A stretch of DNA of 64,000 bases from Protea cynaroides. Lineage: Eukaryota; Streptophyta; Magnoliopsida; Proteales; Proteaceae. Position numbers and translations under genes: made by a program. The first letter of the stretch is position 1. Each line of letters starts with the position of its first letter. Shown piece by piece: positions 37,501 through 49,323 of the stretch. The stretch is from the NCBI GenBank assembly GCA_028583415.1, contig CM053276.1:124059166-124123165 (forward strand), written 5' to 3'. The notes under the pieces are model-generated. The model was given only the letters and a program-made list of their open reading frames with translations. It did not search any database and was not told the DNA's origin.

Positions 37501-40231
37501 ATTAAGTCTTTAACCCTGAGAGCTTTTGCTTTGAATCTGCATGGTGTAATTTCAAACTCAACAAATTCTCACACGGTAAGAACAGCATCCAAGGTAGTGT
37601 AGCTTCATGTAGATTGTTCTTGACATCTTCCTTGATCATAACCTCATCTAATACTACTGCTTTAACTGTGTCTTGCTCTTCGATGCAGTCCTCCAAGCAG
37701 CATCCTCCAATTGAAAGTATTTTGTCTTAGAATCTTCAAGCACCGCTTCTTCTTTGTTGTCTCAGGCTACTATGACTTCTTCATTTTTATCCTCGAACTA
37801 GTTCTCCTTTTCTTTGGCAGGTGTTATCTCTTCTTCTTTTGGCAGTGCAAATTTGAGCTCAGCCTGTACTTTCAAGGTTAACTTAGTTTGCTTTTTGTAC
37901 CACACCTGTACTACTTGTAGTTCAAGATGTGAGTCCTTTGTTGCAGCTCAACATCAACTGTTCCCAACAATTTCCTGATCACCTCAGCCAATTGATTAAG
38001 TGAATTTTGAGGGCTGGCCATATCAGTGTTTCTTGAATTACTGCTTGTCATTGTTCTGATACCAAAATAATGGAATATTCTGACCACCTAAAGACTAGGG
38101 TTTAGAAAACCCAAGGAAACCAGAATCTCAGAGAAGGGAGTAAAACCAAGATTCAAGGCCAATTAGAACTTGGGCAGCCGCATTTTTTTACTCATAATTT
38201 CGTGGACACACCCTTTACAATTGATTCACCTCATGAAATTGAACACATCGACAGCTCATGAAAGGGCCCACCTAGCAGCCTACGGTTGGGCAGCCCATGG
38301 TATGGTGGAGCCGCAAGCCATGCAGCCCAAGAGTAATTTGGCCGCAAGCTCTCTGTGGTTAGTCCAGCCACGTGTGGAAGCTTGCAAGATCTGATTTCAA
38401 GAATATTTTGCAAGATCTTTGAGAAGATCTTCACAAGATCTGGTTCTGGAATATCTTTCATGATTTTTGCGGAAATCTTCACAGCATCTGATTTGGCCAG
38501 CACAAGATCATTATCAAGATTTGAGTTACTAGATTGGTATAGATCTGATCTGATTTAGTTTGATAGATTGGAGATCGTTGGAAGATTATGTGGGCCCCAG
38601 TTGTGCCTTGCATGGAGAAGACTTCTAGAAGGTGGTTGATGGAATCCCTTGACAGATAAGGGATGAGTGACATTGAAGGACTTTCCTCTTGACGCTGTGT
38701 TTCGGTGATGGTTGAAAAATAGTAGGATGGAACGATATTCAGGGAAACTAAGAAGAGAAAGGGAGAGGAATACCTGAGAGAATTAATTCAGCATCCTAGG
38801 GAAGGCTCTGGTTCACGGGAAGAAGATAAGATGGGTGAGGGAAGAGAACATATGAGAGGAGTTCTTGGTTGCAGTCTTGCAGGCAGAGAGAGAAAAGGAA
38901 GGGAGAAAAAGAGCAGTAGCTCATACGTAAGCAACAGGTCACACTGGCACTCATCACCAATTCAATTTCATTGATCCATCTATGGCCTCATTCGTTGCGT
39001 ATATGCCCATATACAAAGAAAAATAAAAGTAGACTTCTATTCTAAGAGTCAACTGGAAAATCCAAGCGAAAATTTAAAACACAGTAAAATACTAGTAATC
39101 TCCTACTTAATCTGGATATATAAATTTAAACTAAGTAAGTGTTAATAAAACATCTACCTTATCTAAACTTCCCATACAAGAACCCCAATAAGGATAGTGA
39201 ACCCCTATCCATATTTTTTTTCCATTGTGGGTTGGCAACTGCATCAAAGCTTTTCCTTAGTCATAGAAGTATGAATAGTTGAGTGTACAAGATGGTCTCT
39301 TATAACTAATAATCATATTTGGAAGAAATTTGTTCATTATATTTTTTGGTTCCTCTAAATATTATAAATACAATTTTTTTTTGAGTAATATATTCATTAT
39401 AAGAATTTGTTCCATGGAGTTCAGAGTTCTAGTTCTGGAATAAGAAGATTTTGGTTGCCTACTAGTATGTTTGTTGTGCTCATACATTGCTATTGACTGC
39501 AATTAAGTTGCTAGTATTTACTTCTTGTTAAGAGTTTGGTCATTTCATCTCTTGTTGTTGTGATTAGTTTGTTGCTTCTTACTTGCTCTTACCGTCAGTT
39601 TGGATTGTCAGTGTCAACTTCCTTGATTTGAGGTTTTATGCCCAACAGTCCTAACAGAACTGTTTTATGTATATCCCAACAATGAATTGCAAGCCTCATG
39701 CTGATGGGAATTGAAACCCCATTGGAGATCACATTGATACAATATCTAATGTTTTTAATTTCTAGTTAAGAGTCTTTCCATGCCTTTAGATCCAGAGTTG
39801 TGAGAACCAGATCCTCATCGGCTATGTGGAGATCAAGTTCTAAAATTATTAAACGACTCCCTGCAGAATCAATTGCTGGTAGGTCTAGCCACACCATTAC
39901 ATTGAAGCCCCAGACTCGTCATTACATGTTCACTCTGTCAATTTAATCTCCTTAATTAAAGCCACATCAATTTATTATTAAAAGAAGGGTAAATTTCACT
40001 TGAGGCATCCAATGTTTAAGAAAAGCACACTTGGGGTTCCTCAAGTTTCAAAAGTGACATTTGAGGTACCATGTGAACTATTTTTGTTCACAAATTAGAC
40101 ATAGTCCCAATTTTACCCTTCCACCTTATACTACTCCATCTCCTCCTCAGCCTCTGTCCCCATTCCTATTTGCGGCCACCACCGTCGCCATGCAACCTGC
40201 CCTCACCCCCTCTGCGTGCAACTCCAACCCC

Positions 40232-40296
<65 letters not shown>

Positions 40297-42285
40297 CCTT
40301 CCTTCCTTCCTTGCAAACATGCAAACGTAGACTACACATAAACAATCTATGCCAGTTATGTAAATGACTCTTCAACTGCTCAATGTTTCTAAACTTTCCC
40401 CTTCTCTTGGACCTGGCATTCCCTTCATCCCCATCTTGCCACATACACTGCAAGAGAGCTTACACATGGCTCTGATCATTTTGTAATAATCTGAATCATT
40501 GTATCTTCATGGTAATGATATAGCCCATTGAATCAGATGAGAAGGCCGAAAGTCAGTTATCACCCTAGTATAGTCCCCTAGAGCCTGAGAAACCAACAAA
40601 AAGCAAATTATATTAATGGAGTAAAAAGAATGCCAACAACAGCACCACTAATGAGCAATAGATAACAAAAAAGGAAGGGTTTTGGAGGGGGGGTGTTAAA
40701 GGGCGTGACAAGTACTAAGGATGATTCCAATGTCGCTGGTGAGCAGTAAATACATTTGGATGCAGAACGAAATCCAAAATCTTCAACTCATGATAAATAG
40801 GAAGGTTAAGATGACAATGGGAGGCAGAACGCTCACTTGGTAAATTCCATCTGAAAATCTACAATTTGACAATTCCTTCAAAAAAAAACGAGAAACCCAA
40901 AATTCAGAGAAGAGGTTGGGGGCGTATATTCAAGTATCACAATTTCTTGACAATGCCAGATGTCCACAAAAACTTGGAAGAGGGGTGGGGTGGGAGTTGC
41001 TTGGCGTGGTGGCTGCAAATGAGAATGGGGGCGGAGGCTGAGGAGGAGATGGACTCTTCAGGTAGAGGATGAAGTCGAAGGGGTAAAATAAGAAATATGT
41101 CTTATTTGTGAACAAGAATAGTTCGCAAGGTACCCCAAATGTCACTTTTGAAACTTGAGAAACTTCAAGTGTCATTTTCTTAAACATTGGGTACCTCTAG
41201 TGTAATTTACCCCAAAAAAGAATTAAAATATTCACTAGTGGTAGTCTTGAAAGGGTCACTCTGCTGACCCAAGTCTTCCAATTTAGGTTAAGATTCTCAT
41301 TTTCTTTTCAGGGAAAATGACTGATCCCCAAAGTCCCTACTCTCTTTTCTCAGGAACTTACCACTCAATGATGTCAAACTTCCTCCTCTAGTGTAGTATC
41401 TAATCATTCTGGAGTAGAGCATTATGATTATAGCATTTGGGTTTTGTGGGATTCGATTACTATTAAATTTCATGTTCAAAGCTTGGGATATTATGCAAAT
41501 GAATCTGGAGTTGCTCCATTAGTCATTAGTCAGCAAGAATCAGATGGAATGGGCTTTGATCTACTTAATTTTGTATGTGAGCATTTGGAAGGAATTGAGT
41601 GTATCTTTTGTAGGATAAACAAGATTGCTGTTCTGCTGAGGGTGTCTCCTTTGTGCTTGTAAAAATTGGTTTTGACCCAAGGATATCCATGCCTAGTGCT
41701 GTGGGGAGATTCGGGATTCACTTTGTGTAATATGGCTTGTGTGCCACATTGTGCAGTTTTCTTTATGCATACAGTTCTTCATTCTAATGAAATCAGTTGC
41801 CTGTGTCTTTTTAAAAAGGGAGTAGGAAAAAAAATCTGGATTTCATACTTTGGCCTTGGCTAGGTTGAGGCAACTCAGAAAGGGTACAAGTTGTTCATTA
41901 CAATTTCTTAACATTTTATTGAATGCTTGAACTTAATTATTGATGAAGATACAAGAGAAAGGGAAAATTCATGTTTTCTTTCTGATAATGTGATAATGTC
42001 GTTGTATTATGTTCTTTGCAGTGAATAGCAAAGGAGTTGCTGGTCAGTTTTTCCATTTATCAGAGCTATGTTTTTCATTGCCATTGTTGCGAAACCAATA
42101 GATCTTTATCTTCTTTGTTTCAGAGAGCACAACGGAAAGCACTGGACATCCTTAACACAGTTGGGCTCTCAAACTCAGTATTGAAGCTTATTGAGAAGCG
42201 GAACCGCATTGACAGACGGATTAAATACACTGGGATGGTTCTAACAGTAATTGTCGTGTATGCCTTCTGGAGGTGGACTCGTTGA
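34535..42285 (+). CDS. MEMB11: Membrin, Golgi Qb-SNARE (MEMB11/12-like)
   Basis: Exons 34535-34779, 35512-35632, 35768-35917 and 42124-42285 join in frame to 225 residues, the length of Arabidopsis membrin. Start chosen at the first ATG of the frame (MEGGGGTLSEIYQSSKR). Residues 1-85 are the helical N-terminal region. The SNARE motif lies at about 120-195 with SKYAEQRDTL, QRKALDILNTVGLSNSVL and LIEKRNRIDRRIKY. A single C-terminal membrane anchor follows (TGMVLTVIVVYAFWRWTR, last 18 residues). Membrin acts in vesicle fusion between ER and Golgi and within the Golgi, as a tail-anchored protein of the cis-Golgi. Intron 3 is about 6.2 kb and filled with repeats, yet its donor AAG/GTAATG and acceptor TTTCAG/AGAG are sound. 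The choice between MEMB11 and MEMB12 is not possible here. Confidence 0.94.
37404..38133 (-). mobile_element. Degraded LTR retroelement fragment in membrin intron 3
   Basis: A block of about 60 bp (TGGAGTATTCC... with CCTAAAGACTAGG and GAAAACCCAAGGAAACCAGA) at 37404-37466 recurs at 38071-38133. Just left of the second copy is TTCTGATACCA (38053-38063), the minus-strand complement of a tRNA-Met primer site. This fits an LTR border of a minus-strand element with a very short or deleted middle. The sequence between has no intact gag or pol. Confidence 0.5.
39987..41212. mobile_element. Long-inverted-repeat (foldback) element in membrin intron 3
   Basis: The left arm begins GGGTAAATTTCACTTGAGG and the right arm ends, inverted, GGGTAAATTACACTAGAGG. 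The arms (about 39987-40200 and 41010-41212) match over roughly 200 bp with mismatches, including CCAATGTTTAAGAAAA and a GAGGAGGAGATGG-type stretch. The centre holds a CT microsatellite (40226-40293) and no gene. GGGTAAATT ends of this kind occur in Mutator-like small elements; no convincing target duplication is visible. Confidence 0.72.
40226..40293. repeat. CT microsatellite
   Basis: About 34 uninterrupted CT units inside the foldback element. Ser/Leu and Arg/Glu open frames over it are artefacts. Confidence 0.95.
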
Positions 42286-43629
42286 ACCACAATACATGTA
42301 TTGAAATTGTGCATCTATTGTAGTTATAGAAGAAGTGAGGTTTTCCCTTTTGTTTGCAAGATCATTGACAGTACCTCAGATTTTCCCCTTCAATTTTCAT
42401 TTCACATCTCTTCCATTTTCCATTATTTTACAAGGAAAGCTAGCTTGCTGAAGAGTAAAAGAACCTAGAACTAATTGAGAATTTTCTCTGGGAGCATTCT
42501 GGACCTTACCAGTATTCAGAGCAATTAAACTCGCTACTTTCAGGAGCTTCTCAACTCTGGTGTGCCTCTACATTGAACTTCCTCAGATACTTGCTTTGTG
42601 TGCAGAGAATAGGTACGGCAAATCTAAACAGTTATTTTAAAACTGGTTGGCAGCTAAATAAGGAGCATTGGTCACCCAGTCTGCCAATCTTCTCTGCTTC
42701 ACTTACTTGGAATAGTTGTATACCATTAGCATTTACATGCATTATCTGCATTAAATTACATTCAATATCCCATTCCATAAATAGAAAAAAGTTAAGAAAT
42801 TAATTGTTTTTCATTGTAAAGCAGGATTCATATATAGCCTTTAATTTATTTATTTTTCAAGGGGGAATGAATCCTCGACAGCACTTGTAAAAGATGAGAG
42901 ATTTCTGAGTGGCTATGGGCTGATGAAAATTTATCCTTCCTGTATTAGGAGCATCACTTGACTGTGTTTAGTTAAACTCTGGAAATCTTGTTTTGAGACA
43001 TGGTCTCTGGTCCTTGGAATTGCCATTTTTTCAGTTCAGTTCCCGAGATTAGAATTCACTCTATCTTTCCCCTCTGATTCAAAAGAAAGAGCTATATCTT
43101 TTATGCTTTACATGTACTTTTGTTTTCTATAGAATTATGGTGGATTTTTTCGAGGGAGGTTTCTTGTGAAACCACCTCTTTTTGAGCCATGTAGAGGGTT
43201 TGTGTTCCCAAACCGACGGTTAAATATGTTGTGGACCCTAAAAATTGGTTGCCATCTAAACCAAATAACCCTCAAAGATTTGAATCTTGTAATTTAGCCG
43301 TTGCACAATATCAACATTAGTTGAGTTTAAACTAGTTCTCAAAACTTTAATTTTTCACATTAGAGACTGCAATTGGGATGAATTATCAGATCGGTAGGCG
43401 ATGTAGTGGAGTTTTGGATTTAGTTCAAGGTATCAGATCGGGTATTGGGTAGAATCAAGTATCGTATATCGGCCGCGTGTCGGCCAATATAGTATGGTAT
43501 TGGTTACATATCAGCCAATATAGTTCTATATGGGTCTATATTGGACAGTATTGGTCAAGTATCGGTCCTCATACCGATTCAGTAAAACGATATCGTATGA
43601 GTCAGGTATCCACATTGGTCATGGATACC
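42286..43629. other. Downstream flank of membrin
   Basis: The first 200 bp are probably 3' untranslated region. At about 43390-43629 GGTATCGG/CCGATACC-like motifs and TATCGGCC repeats suggest the edge of a decayed DNA element. No gene. Confidence 0.5.
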
Positions 43630-43855
43630 ATACCAATACTTAAAACCATGGATAGAGAGTACAGGCAAACTACCATGTGTAAAATTTTTTTGGACTATCA
43701 AGATAAGGTTATTAAGGTGTAGTATTTTTTTATGTTCTTAGGTAAGCTCTCTTTGGCATGGTTTATATTTATATTTATAAGTTATTTATCACAAAGTATT
43801 TATGAGAATAAATTATGAGCCATTATAACCATTTGGTGTCACTAAAAATAAAGAA
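43630..43855. repeat. Direct flank repeat, left copy
   Basis: Begins ATACCAATACTTAAAACCATG and matches 46039-46265 over about 225 bp with small differences, including TAAGGTTATTAAGGTGTAGT. The two copies bracket the LTR-like unit 43882-46037. Confidence 0.85.
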
Positions 43856-43881
43856 AACACTGTTGTCCTTTGGATTGTAAT

Positions 43882-46037
43882 TGTTGGCAAACTGAGCCAA
43901 GTTTGATGAGAGAGAGTGCATATGGGCTTCTCTGATGTTGTGGCAGTGTTACTGAAGATGTGACAGAGCTTCTCAAGATGTGACAGAGTTTCTCATGGTT
44001 CTGGTGTTGTGGCATAAGCAATTGAAGAGAGAAATTGGAGAGAGAGAATTTGTGGGACCTAGGTGTGGGTGGGACCCATTGGTCGCTAGCTTGGCCGAAG
44101 GCCAACCACCACATGGCCAGCCAATGGCACAACCAGCGTGGCAGGTGCACCATGGGCAGCACCATGCATGCCTTGCAGCAGCAAGCCGCAAGGCAGCAAG
44201 GCCCGTACTAGCACACCTCAGTTGTTTGTTAATTTTCCTAGAGAGAGAGTGAGAAAATTTCTAGAGAGAAGTCTTCTCCAGAAGAATTGCTCTCTACAAA
44301 ACTTTTTAATGAGTATTTCGGTTACAGAGGTCCTTCTCAATAAAGGTAAGGGGCATTTTCGGTATGAAAAGAGAAGAAAATAAGAAATCGACTACCAAAA
44401 AGGAGCCACGCGTGTGCAATTCCAATCTGGGGGCTTAGAAAAAAGTGGGCTCCTGTGTGGCGCAGAGGTTGTGTCTTGATTCTCCTGCGCTCATTTTGGT
44501 TGGACGAAGTAAGTTTATAAAATGCATCGCGTCGCATGAAGGGGTGTCCATGATTAGGTGAGGCACACGTACGGTGCAGCGCTGCGATTGATCCAAATCG
44601 TATGGATCTTGTTTACTCCAATTTTCGGAGACCCGAATTATGCAGATCCAGCGGCTCGCAACAAATCCCACCTTTTTTTAAGGTAATCTAACGGCCATTA
44701 ACAAAGATTCCGCAATCTACCAATCAGATTTCGACAGCAAAGTCTGATAGGTCAGCGCTGGCCGAGATTCAAAGTTGCGCGTGTGTCCAGTGAAGCTTCG
44801 AAAGATTCCTTTTAGAATGTTCTGATTGGCTTGACTTCAAACCGACATAACTTCTTCATCTTAGTTCGGAATTGGACGGTTCAAGTTGCACAAAGTCCGA
44901 AATTCGATACTTTACCTATTGGGCATCATTGGGAGTCAAAAAAACACTAAGAAAAATCGAAAAAAAGGGTGTTGAAGTAAGACAGAGGTTTTTCTAGGGT
45001 TTTGTGCCCTATGGGATGTTCAATCACCAACTACCTCTTCTATGCGCATCAATGGAGTGTTAAATCCCTGTGAGAGGTTGGTAGAGCTTTTACTTTTACA
45101 TTCATGGTGATTATGGATTGTGTGAAAGAGATTGAAAGCCTGTGAGCAAGGTGTGCTTTGTGAATTGATCTCTATCATCATTAAAGGCTCTTGAAGAATT
45201 CAGAAAGCAGTGTGGAGTTCCAAAATTATTGCTGGCCATTCGAAAACAATTGATTGTGAGATTTTCTCATTCTCTATCTTTTTATTGTTTTCTATACATT
45301 GTATACTAGCATAGGTGAAATTTTTTTTTAATAACTATCTAGTTTGTGGGTTTCATTGTAGGACACAATTCTATAAGCCCAAAAATACTCTTTTTATTGT
45401 GTTCAGTGGGTGCTGGACACTGGCTGTCATAGCCTGAATCTTTGCATTGTTTTTCCTCTCAGTTTTATACTGAAAAAACCTAGGGTTAGTATCCTTGTCT
45501 GTAAGAGACTAAAAGCTGACACTGGCTGTCATAGCCTGAATCTTGGCATTGTTTGTCCTCTCAGTTTTATACTGAAAAAACCTAGGGTTAGTATCCTTGT
45601 CTGTAAGAGACTAAAAGCTGACACTGGCTGTCATAGCCTGAATCTTGGCATTGTTTGTCCTCCCAGTTTTATACTGAAAAAACTTAGGGTTAGTATCCTT
45701 GTCTGTAAGAGACTAAAAGCTGAGTATTGAGTAAATACAGAGCCCATTGGGCATTACACCGTGGACTAGCCATCACACACTGTGGTGGTGAACCACGTAA
45801 TATCTTTGTGTTCCTTGTTTTGTTTTCTAGTATATTTTGGAGTACTTGGAATGGCTTACAGGGTGGGTATGTAAATCTGGTAGACATGACCACTGAGTGG
45901 TAGCGAGATAGATTTGCATGCGCATGTGTGTGTGTGAAAAATTAGATCTCCATCAGCTTTGGGCAGTAATGAAATTATCAGGGAAAATTTTCAGATACTG
46001 ATTCACCCCCTCTCTCAATGTCATATCAAGTTCATCA
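43882..46037 (+). mobile_element. Solo LTR related to the Copia LTR at 23784-26330
   Basis: Starts TGTTGGCAAACTG and ends TTCATCA. In the opposite orientation it parallels the Copia LTR of this window: a GTGGGACC/GGCCAACCACCAC region, a TCTGATTGGC-like segment, a GTGGACTAGCCATCACA stretch near the end, and a CACCCCCTCTCTCAATGTCA terminus. It therefore looks like a diverged relative. No internal genes or primer site follow. Clean 5-bp target duplications are absent (GTAAT before, AATAC after); instead the unit sits between 225-bp direct repeats. It contains a 3 x 102 bp tandem repeat. Confidence 0.65.
45416..45723. repeat. 102-bp tandem repeat, three units
   Basis: GACACTGGCTGTCATAGCCT begins at 45416, 45518 and 45620, period exactly 102, with few substitutions. 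Because 102 is divisible by three, one frame stays open across all units (45410-45730), but it shows no protein family and is taken as a repeat artefact. Confidence 0.95.
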
Positions 46038-46038
46038 A

Positions 46039-46265
46039 ATACCAATACTTAAAACCATGGGTAGAGTACTGGGCGAACTACCACGTGTAAGATTTTTTTG
46101 GACTATGAAGATAAGGTTATTAAGGTGTAGTACTTTTTTATGTTATTAGGTAAGCTTTCTTTGATATAGTTTATATTTATGTTTATGAGTTATTTATCAC
46201 AAAATATTTATGATAATAAATTATGAGTCATAAGTAATAACCATTTGGTATCATTAAAAGTAAAG
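46039..46265. repeat. Direct flank repeat, right copy
   Basis: Second copy of 43630-43855, starting one or two bases after the LTR-like end at 46037. A 34-bp tandem pair with GATTATCACAATAATGATAA-type units follows at about 46262-46330. Confidence 0.85.
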
Positions 46266-46766
46266 AAGTAATAAAAGATTATCACAATAATGATAAAGTA
46301 ATAAGAAATTATCACAATAATGATAAACACCTTCTAAACTATTTTAGATTTTAGATTATATTAATTTATTTTAAATAAAAATAAGTACAATAAATTATAC
46401 CAGACAACTATATATGTCATAATGTATTATATAATTAATTATATAATACATACAAAAGGGAGCCTCATTTTTATGTATGATTTATGTTGGTATTTGTGTG
46501 TTGATATAATCACTCATAAAGTTAATTAATCACAGCCTAGGGGCTCTATCTCATTGAAGGCGTCTAACCCAAACACTCAGGCTTCAGGCTTCAGGCTTCA
46601 GGCTTCAGGCTTCAGGCTTTCGGCTTCAAGGTGGAGATTCAACTGCACCCTATCTGATCAATATGGGACAAAAACTCTCAATTTCTAACCATGAAACTTA
46701 ACTGCACTACATCAACTCTCCTCAAATTTTAGATCATGGGTTCTACAAGAGGGATGCATGAGTTAC
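46266..46766. other. AT-rich spacer with palindrome and 7-bp repeat
   Basis: Holds a perfect 30-bp palindrome at 46422-46451 (arm ATGTATTATATAATT) and a CAGGCTT heptamer repeated about six times at 46577-46620. No gene. Confidence 0.75.
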
Positions 46767-46943
46767 TAGGGGTGCAAGTTTTACCCTGACAACCCGAACC
46801 AGCCCAAACCCACCCTGAACCCTGGCAGGGTTGAACCCGGCCCAAACCCTGATAGGGTTGGGTTAGGGTTCCAATTTTGATCAACCCTGGCAGGATTGGG
46901 TTGGGTTAGGGTTGAGCCCCTGGGTTGAGCCCAACCCAGCTCG

Positions 46944-47008
<65 letters not shown>

Positions 47009-47250
47009 TATTTGACAATTTGTTGTATGTTTATGGGTCAATTAGGATTATTCCAACCCTAAATCAGGGTTAATCAGGGTTTACCCAGCCCAACCTGGCC
47101 CTGTCAGGGTCAATCAGGGTAGGTTAGGGTTAGGCCCAACCCTGCCAGGGTCAAGGTTAGGGTTGTATATTTTCTGACCCTGACAGGGTTGGGTTGGGTT
47201 GGGTTAGGGTTACCTTTAAATAGTCAGGGTTATGGTTAGGGTTATGATTG
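46767..47250. mobile_element. Truncated hAT-like element rich in GGGTTAGGG-type repeats
   Basis: Left end TAGGGGTGCAAGTTTTA is the same as that of the complete element at 49754-50296, and the interior is the same family (AACCCTGGCAGGGTTG, GGGTTGGGTTAGGGTT, and a long TA microsatellite at 46949-47002). The right end lacks the terminal part with GTTGCAGCCCTA, so it is broken or diverged near 47250. Confidence 0.7.
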
Positions 47251-47929
47251 ACGTCTATCATGGTATTAAAGGAAGATAACTTCCATTCACTAAAATATCT
47301 CTATTTTCCTTTTTCTTTTTTTTTTAATTTCTGTTTTTTTACCATTACTTCCTTTCTTAATGGTAAGTTAACTGAATTGGTAATTTTTTATTTAAAATTA
47401 AAAGCTCCATTAATGGTAAACTTCTTTCACAATATATTTTTTTCTTTTTGGCCTCATTTGTTATGAACTTAGCATGGTAACGGTAGATTGCTTCGCGGGC
47501 CATGGCGGATGATGGAGAGATATCGGATGACTATGAGAAGTTTAAGATGATAAGTTAGGAGATGAGACTGGTTTCCATGCATGGTAGCTGGCCTTCTTGT
47601 TTGTGAGGGTAAAGGTAGGTCAGTTGAAGTAGCTTCCCAAGGGAAGGGAAGAAAGCGTCTCTTTTGGTTCTAAAGGTAGACAAGACCTGCTTGTGGAAGA
47701 AGCTTTGGTGCGAAATATTGATAAGGAAGGTGAAGCTAAGAATTTTCAAAATTAGTGAGTTTTTATGTTTTTGATTCAATAGATTTGGAGATCTATGCCA
47801 TGAATTTCTAACAAGAATCTGAAATTTTAGATTGATCGATGTAGCAATAAAAGGAGACGCTGAAGTTTTTGTGGAGGATTCCATCAACGGGATGCAAAAC
47901 CTCTCCTTTCTAAGTTAATAAATTATCTA

Positions 47930-48008
<79 letters not shown>

Positions 48009-48192
48009 TCACAAAATATACGTAGGCTCATTCCGGACACCATATTTTCGAAGTATTTCATATTGTAACCACCATAAGTCCTCACATAAATCAAATCCTG
48101 TGAACTCAATTTGGCGAGACTTGACTAAGTTGTAATACCAGTGTAATTAATACTGTAAACTAACAAAATTGAAACATGCATGGCTGAAAACC

Positions 48193-48330
48193 AAGATTGA
48201 GACATCCATGTCTTACTCACTAGAACCCAAAATCTCCAAGATTGAGACATCCATGTCTTCCTCACTAGAACCCAAAATCTCCAAGATTGAGACATCCATG
48301 TCTTACTCTCTAGAACCCACAATCTCTAGG
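48193..48330. repeat. 45-bp tandem repeat, three units
   Basis: Units start AAGATTGAGACATCCATGTC, period 45, three copies with one or two substitutions each. The minus-strand frame stays open through them but gives only a Trp/Ser-rich repeat. Confidence 0.93.
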
Positions 48331-48420
48331 TTCTGACTTCCGACATGATCAATCAAAACATGTTCTGTTTTATGCAATTGTTCTTCTTCTTTTTTTCTTT
48401 GTTTTTAGTAACTAAGTTTT

Positions 48421-48609
48421 CTATTGATCATCATTAACGGCAGAAGGTAATCTGTTTAAGTTACAAACATCAACCAACCATGGGGTAGTGAGCGGCCAAA
48501 GGACCTGCTCAACATAGGACATAGCCTTTCTTGCCAATAAGTGAGCCACAACATTGACGTTTCTTGGTATATATTCAAAAGCAACACATATGTTGGAACC
48601 ATTAACCAA
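48421..48609 (-). pseudogene. LINE-type RNase H (RVT_3) fragment
   Basis: The minus-strand frame contains FEYIPRNVNVVAHLLARKAM, which matches the C-terminal signature of the RNase H-like domain found in plant LINE-type elements (IPR..N..AH.LA..A). About 60 residues remain and upstream catalytic residues are absent, so this is a relic. Confidence 0.65.
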
Positions 48610-48963
48610 TACAATAGCTTTTATGCAATTGTTCTTCCATTGATGTAATGTAGAATTTTATAGATGATTGTGCAAATCTATGTGGTAGTTGGAACAAACA
48701 TGAAGACGAAGGAAAATGAAGTATGGTTGCAAGATCAGAAGGTTATATCATAAAAAAATGTTTTAAATTTTAAATAAAAATTATCAATAAATTTACCATT
48801 AAAATAGAAAGTAATAAAGTAAAAAACAGATATTAAAAAAAAAATTAATGGACGGAAGTTATGTCCATTTAATACCACACAGATGTCATCAACGGACGTA
48901 ATGGAGATGATCCGAGCTCATAATAACTCAAGAAACGTAAAAAACGTGACAAAATAGAAGTAA

Positions 48964-49323
48964 TCAGAGCCAGAGAGCACCTGCGTCTTTGAGGAGAGGA
49001 ACAAGACTGCCGTTGATGTGAGATGACATGAGAGTCTGGACCCCACCTAAAAACTCACCGCCCACGAAAACCGCCGGTTCATGATGGTGATGGGCGTCAC
49101 CGGTGGCGGCGAGGTCGTGAAGGACAGCATGCATCTCGGTGCCGGATTCCTTGTCGTCTAACTCGATTATGGTGGGGGCCACACCGAGACTGAAGAGAAG
49201 GCATTTGACCACGTGACCCATGCAGCAGTCTTTGATGGTGAAGACAACCACAGGATTCTCGGACGCGAGTCTCCGCATCTTCTCGTACGTAGTCTCCAGC
49301 TCCATCCTCACCTTTTCCTTCAT
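48964..49323 (-). CDS. CC-type glutaredoxin (ROXY/GRX class III)
   Basis: Intronless frame of 119 residues from ATG 49321-49323; a second ATG at 49303-49305 (MELETTYEKMRRL) would give 113, nearer the usual 100-110 of the family. The active site is CCMG in VVVFTIKDCCMGHVVKCLL, followed by a glutathione-binding region (APTIIELDD and PAVFVGGEFLGGVQTLMSSH) and the C terminus GALWL. The CC-type class is confined to land plants; members use glutathione and bind TGA transcription factors, and the ALWL tail is known to matter for that. The third and fourth active-site residues vary in the family, and glycine at the fourth suggests a monothiol-like enzyme with weak reductase activity (inference). Roles in the family range from flower development to nitrate and stress signalling; which applies here is unknown. 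Confidence 0.9.
   Translation of the reverse strand: MKEKVRMELETTYEKMRRLASENPVVVFTIKDCCMGHVVKCLLFSLGVAPTIIELDDKESGTEMHAVLHDLAATGDAHHHHEPAVFVGGEFLGGVQTLMSSHINGSLVPLLKDAGALWL

Larger units (their letters stand above)
47251..48963. other. Intergenic region between hAT remnant and glutaredoxin
   Basis: Contains a TA microsatellite (47939-47996), a 45-bp tandem triplet (48193-48330) and a LINE-type RNase H scrap (48421-48609). The open frame at 47555-47887 (minus) has no recognised family. The part just below 48964 is likely the 3' untranslated region of the glutaredoxin gene. Confidence 0.55.

Noticed and set aside
46795..47240. Telomere or interstitial telomere array
   Set aside because: GGGTTAGGG-type motifs are interrupted and arranged as inverted AACCCTG/CAGGGTT pairs within an element with hAT-like ends.
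47555..47887. Minus-strand frame of 110 residues near a TA microsatellite
   Set aside because: No domain, no conserved motif; treated as non-coding.
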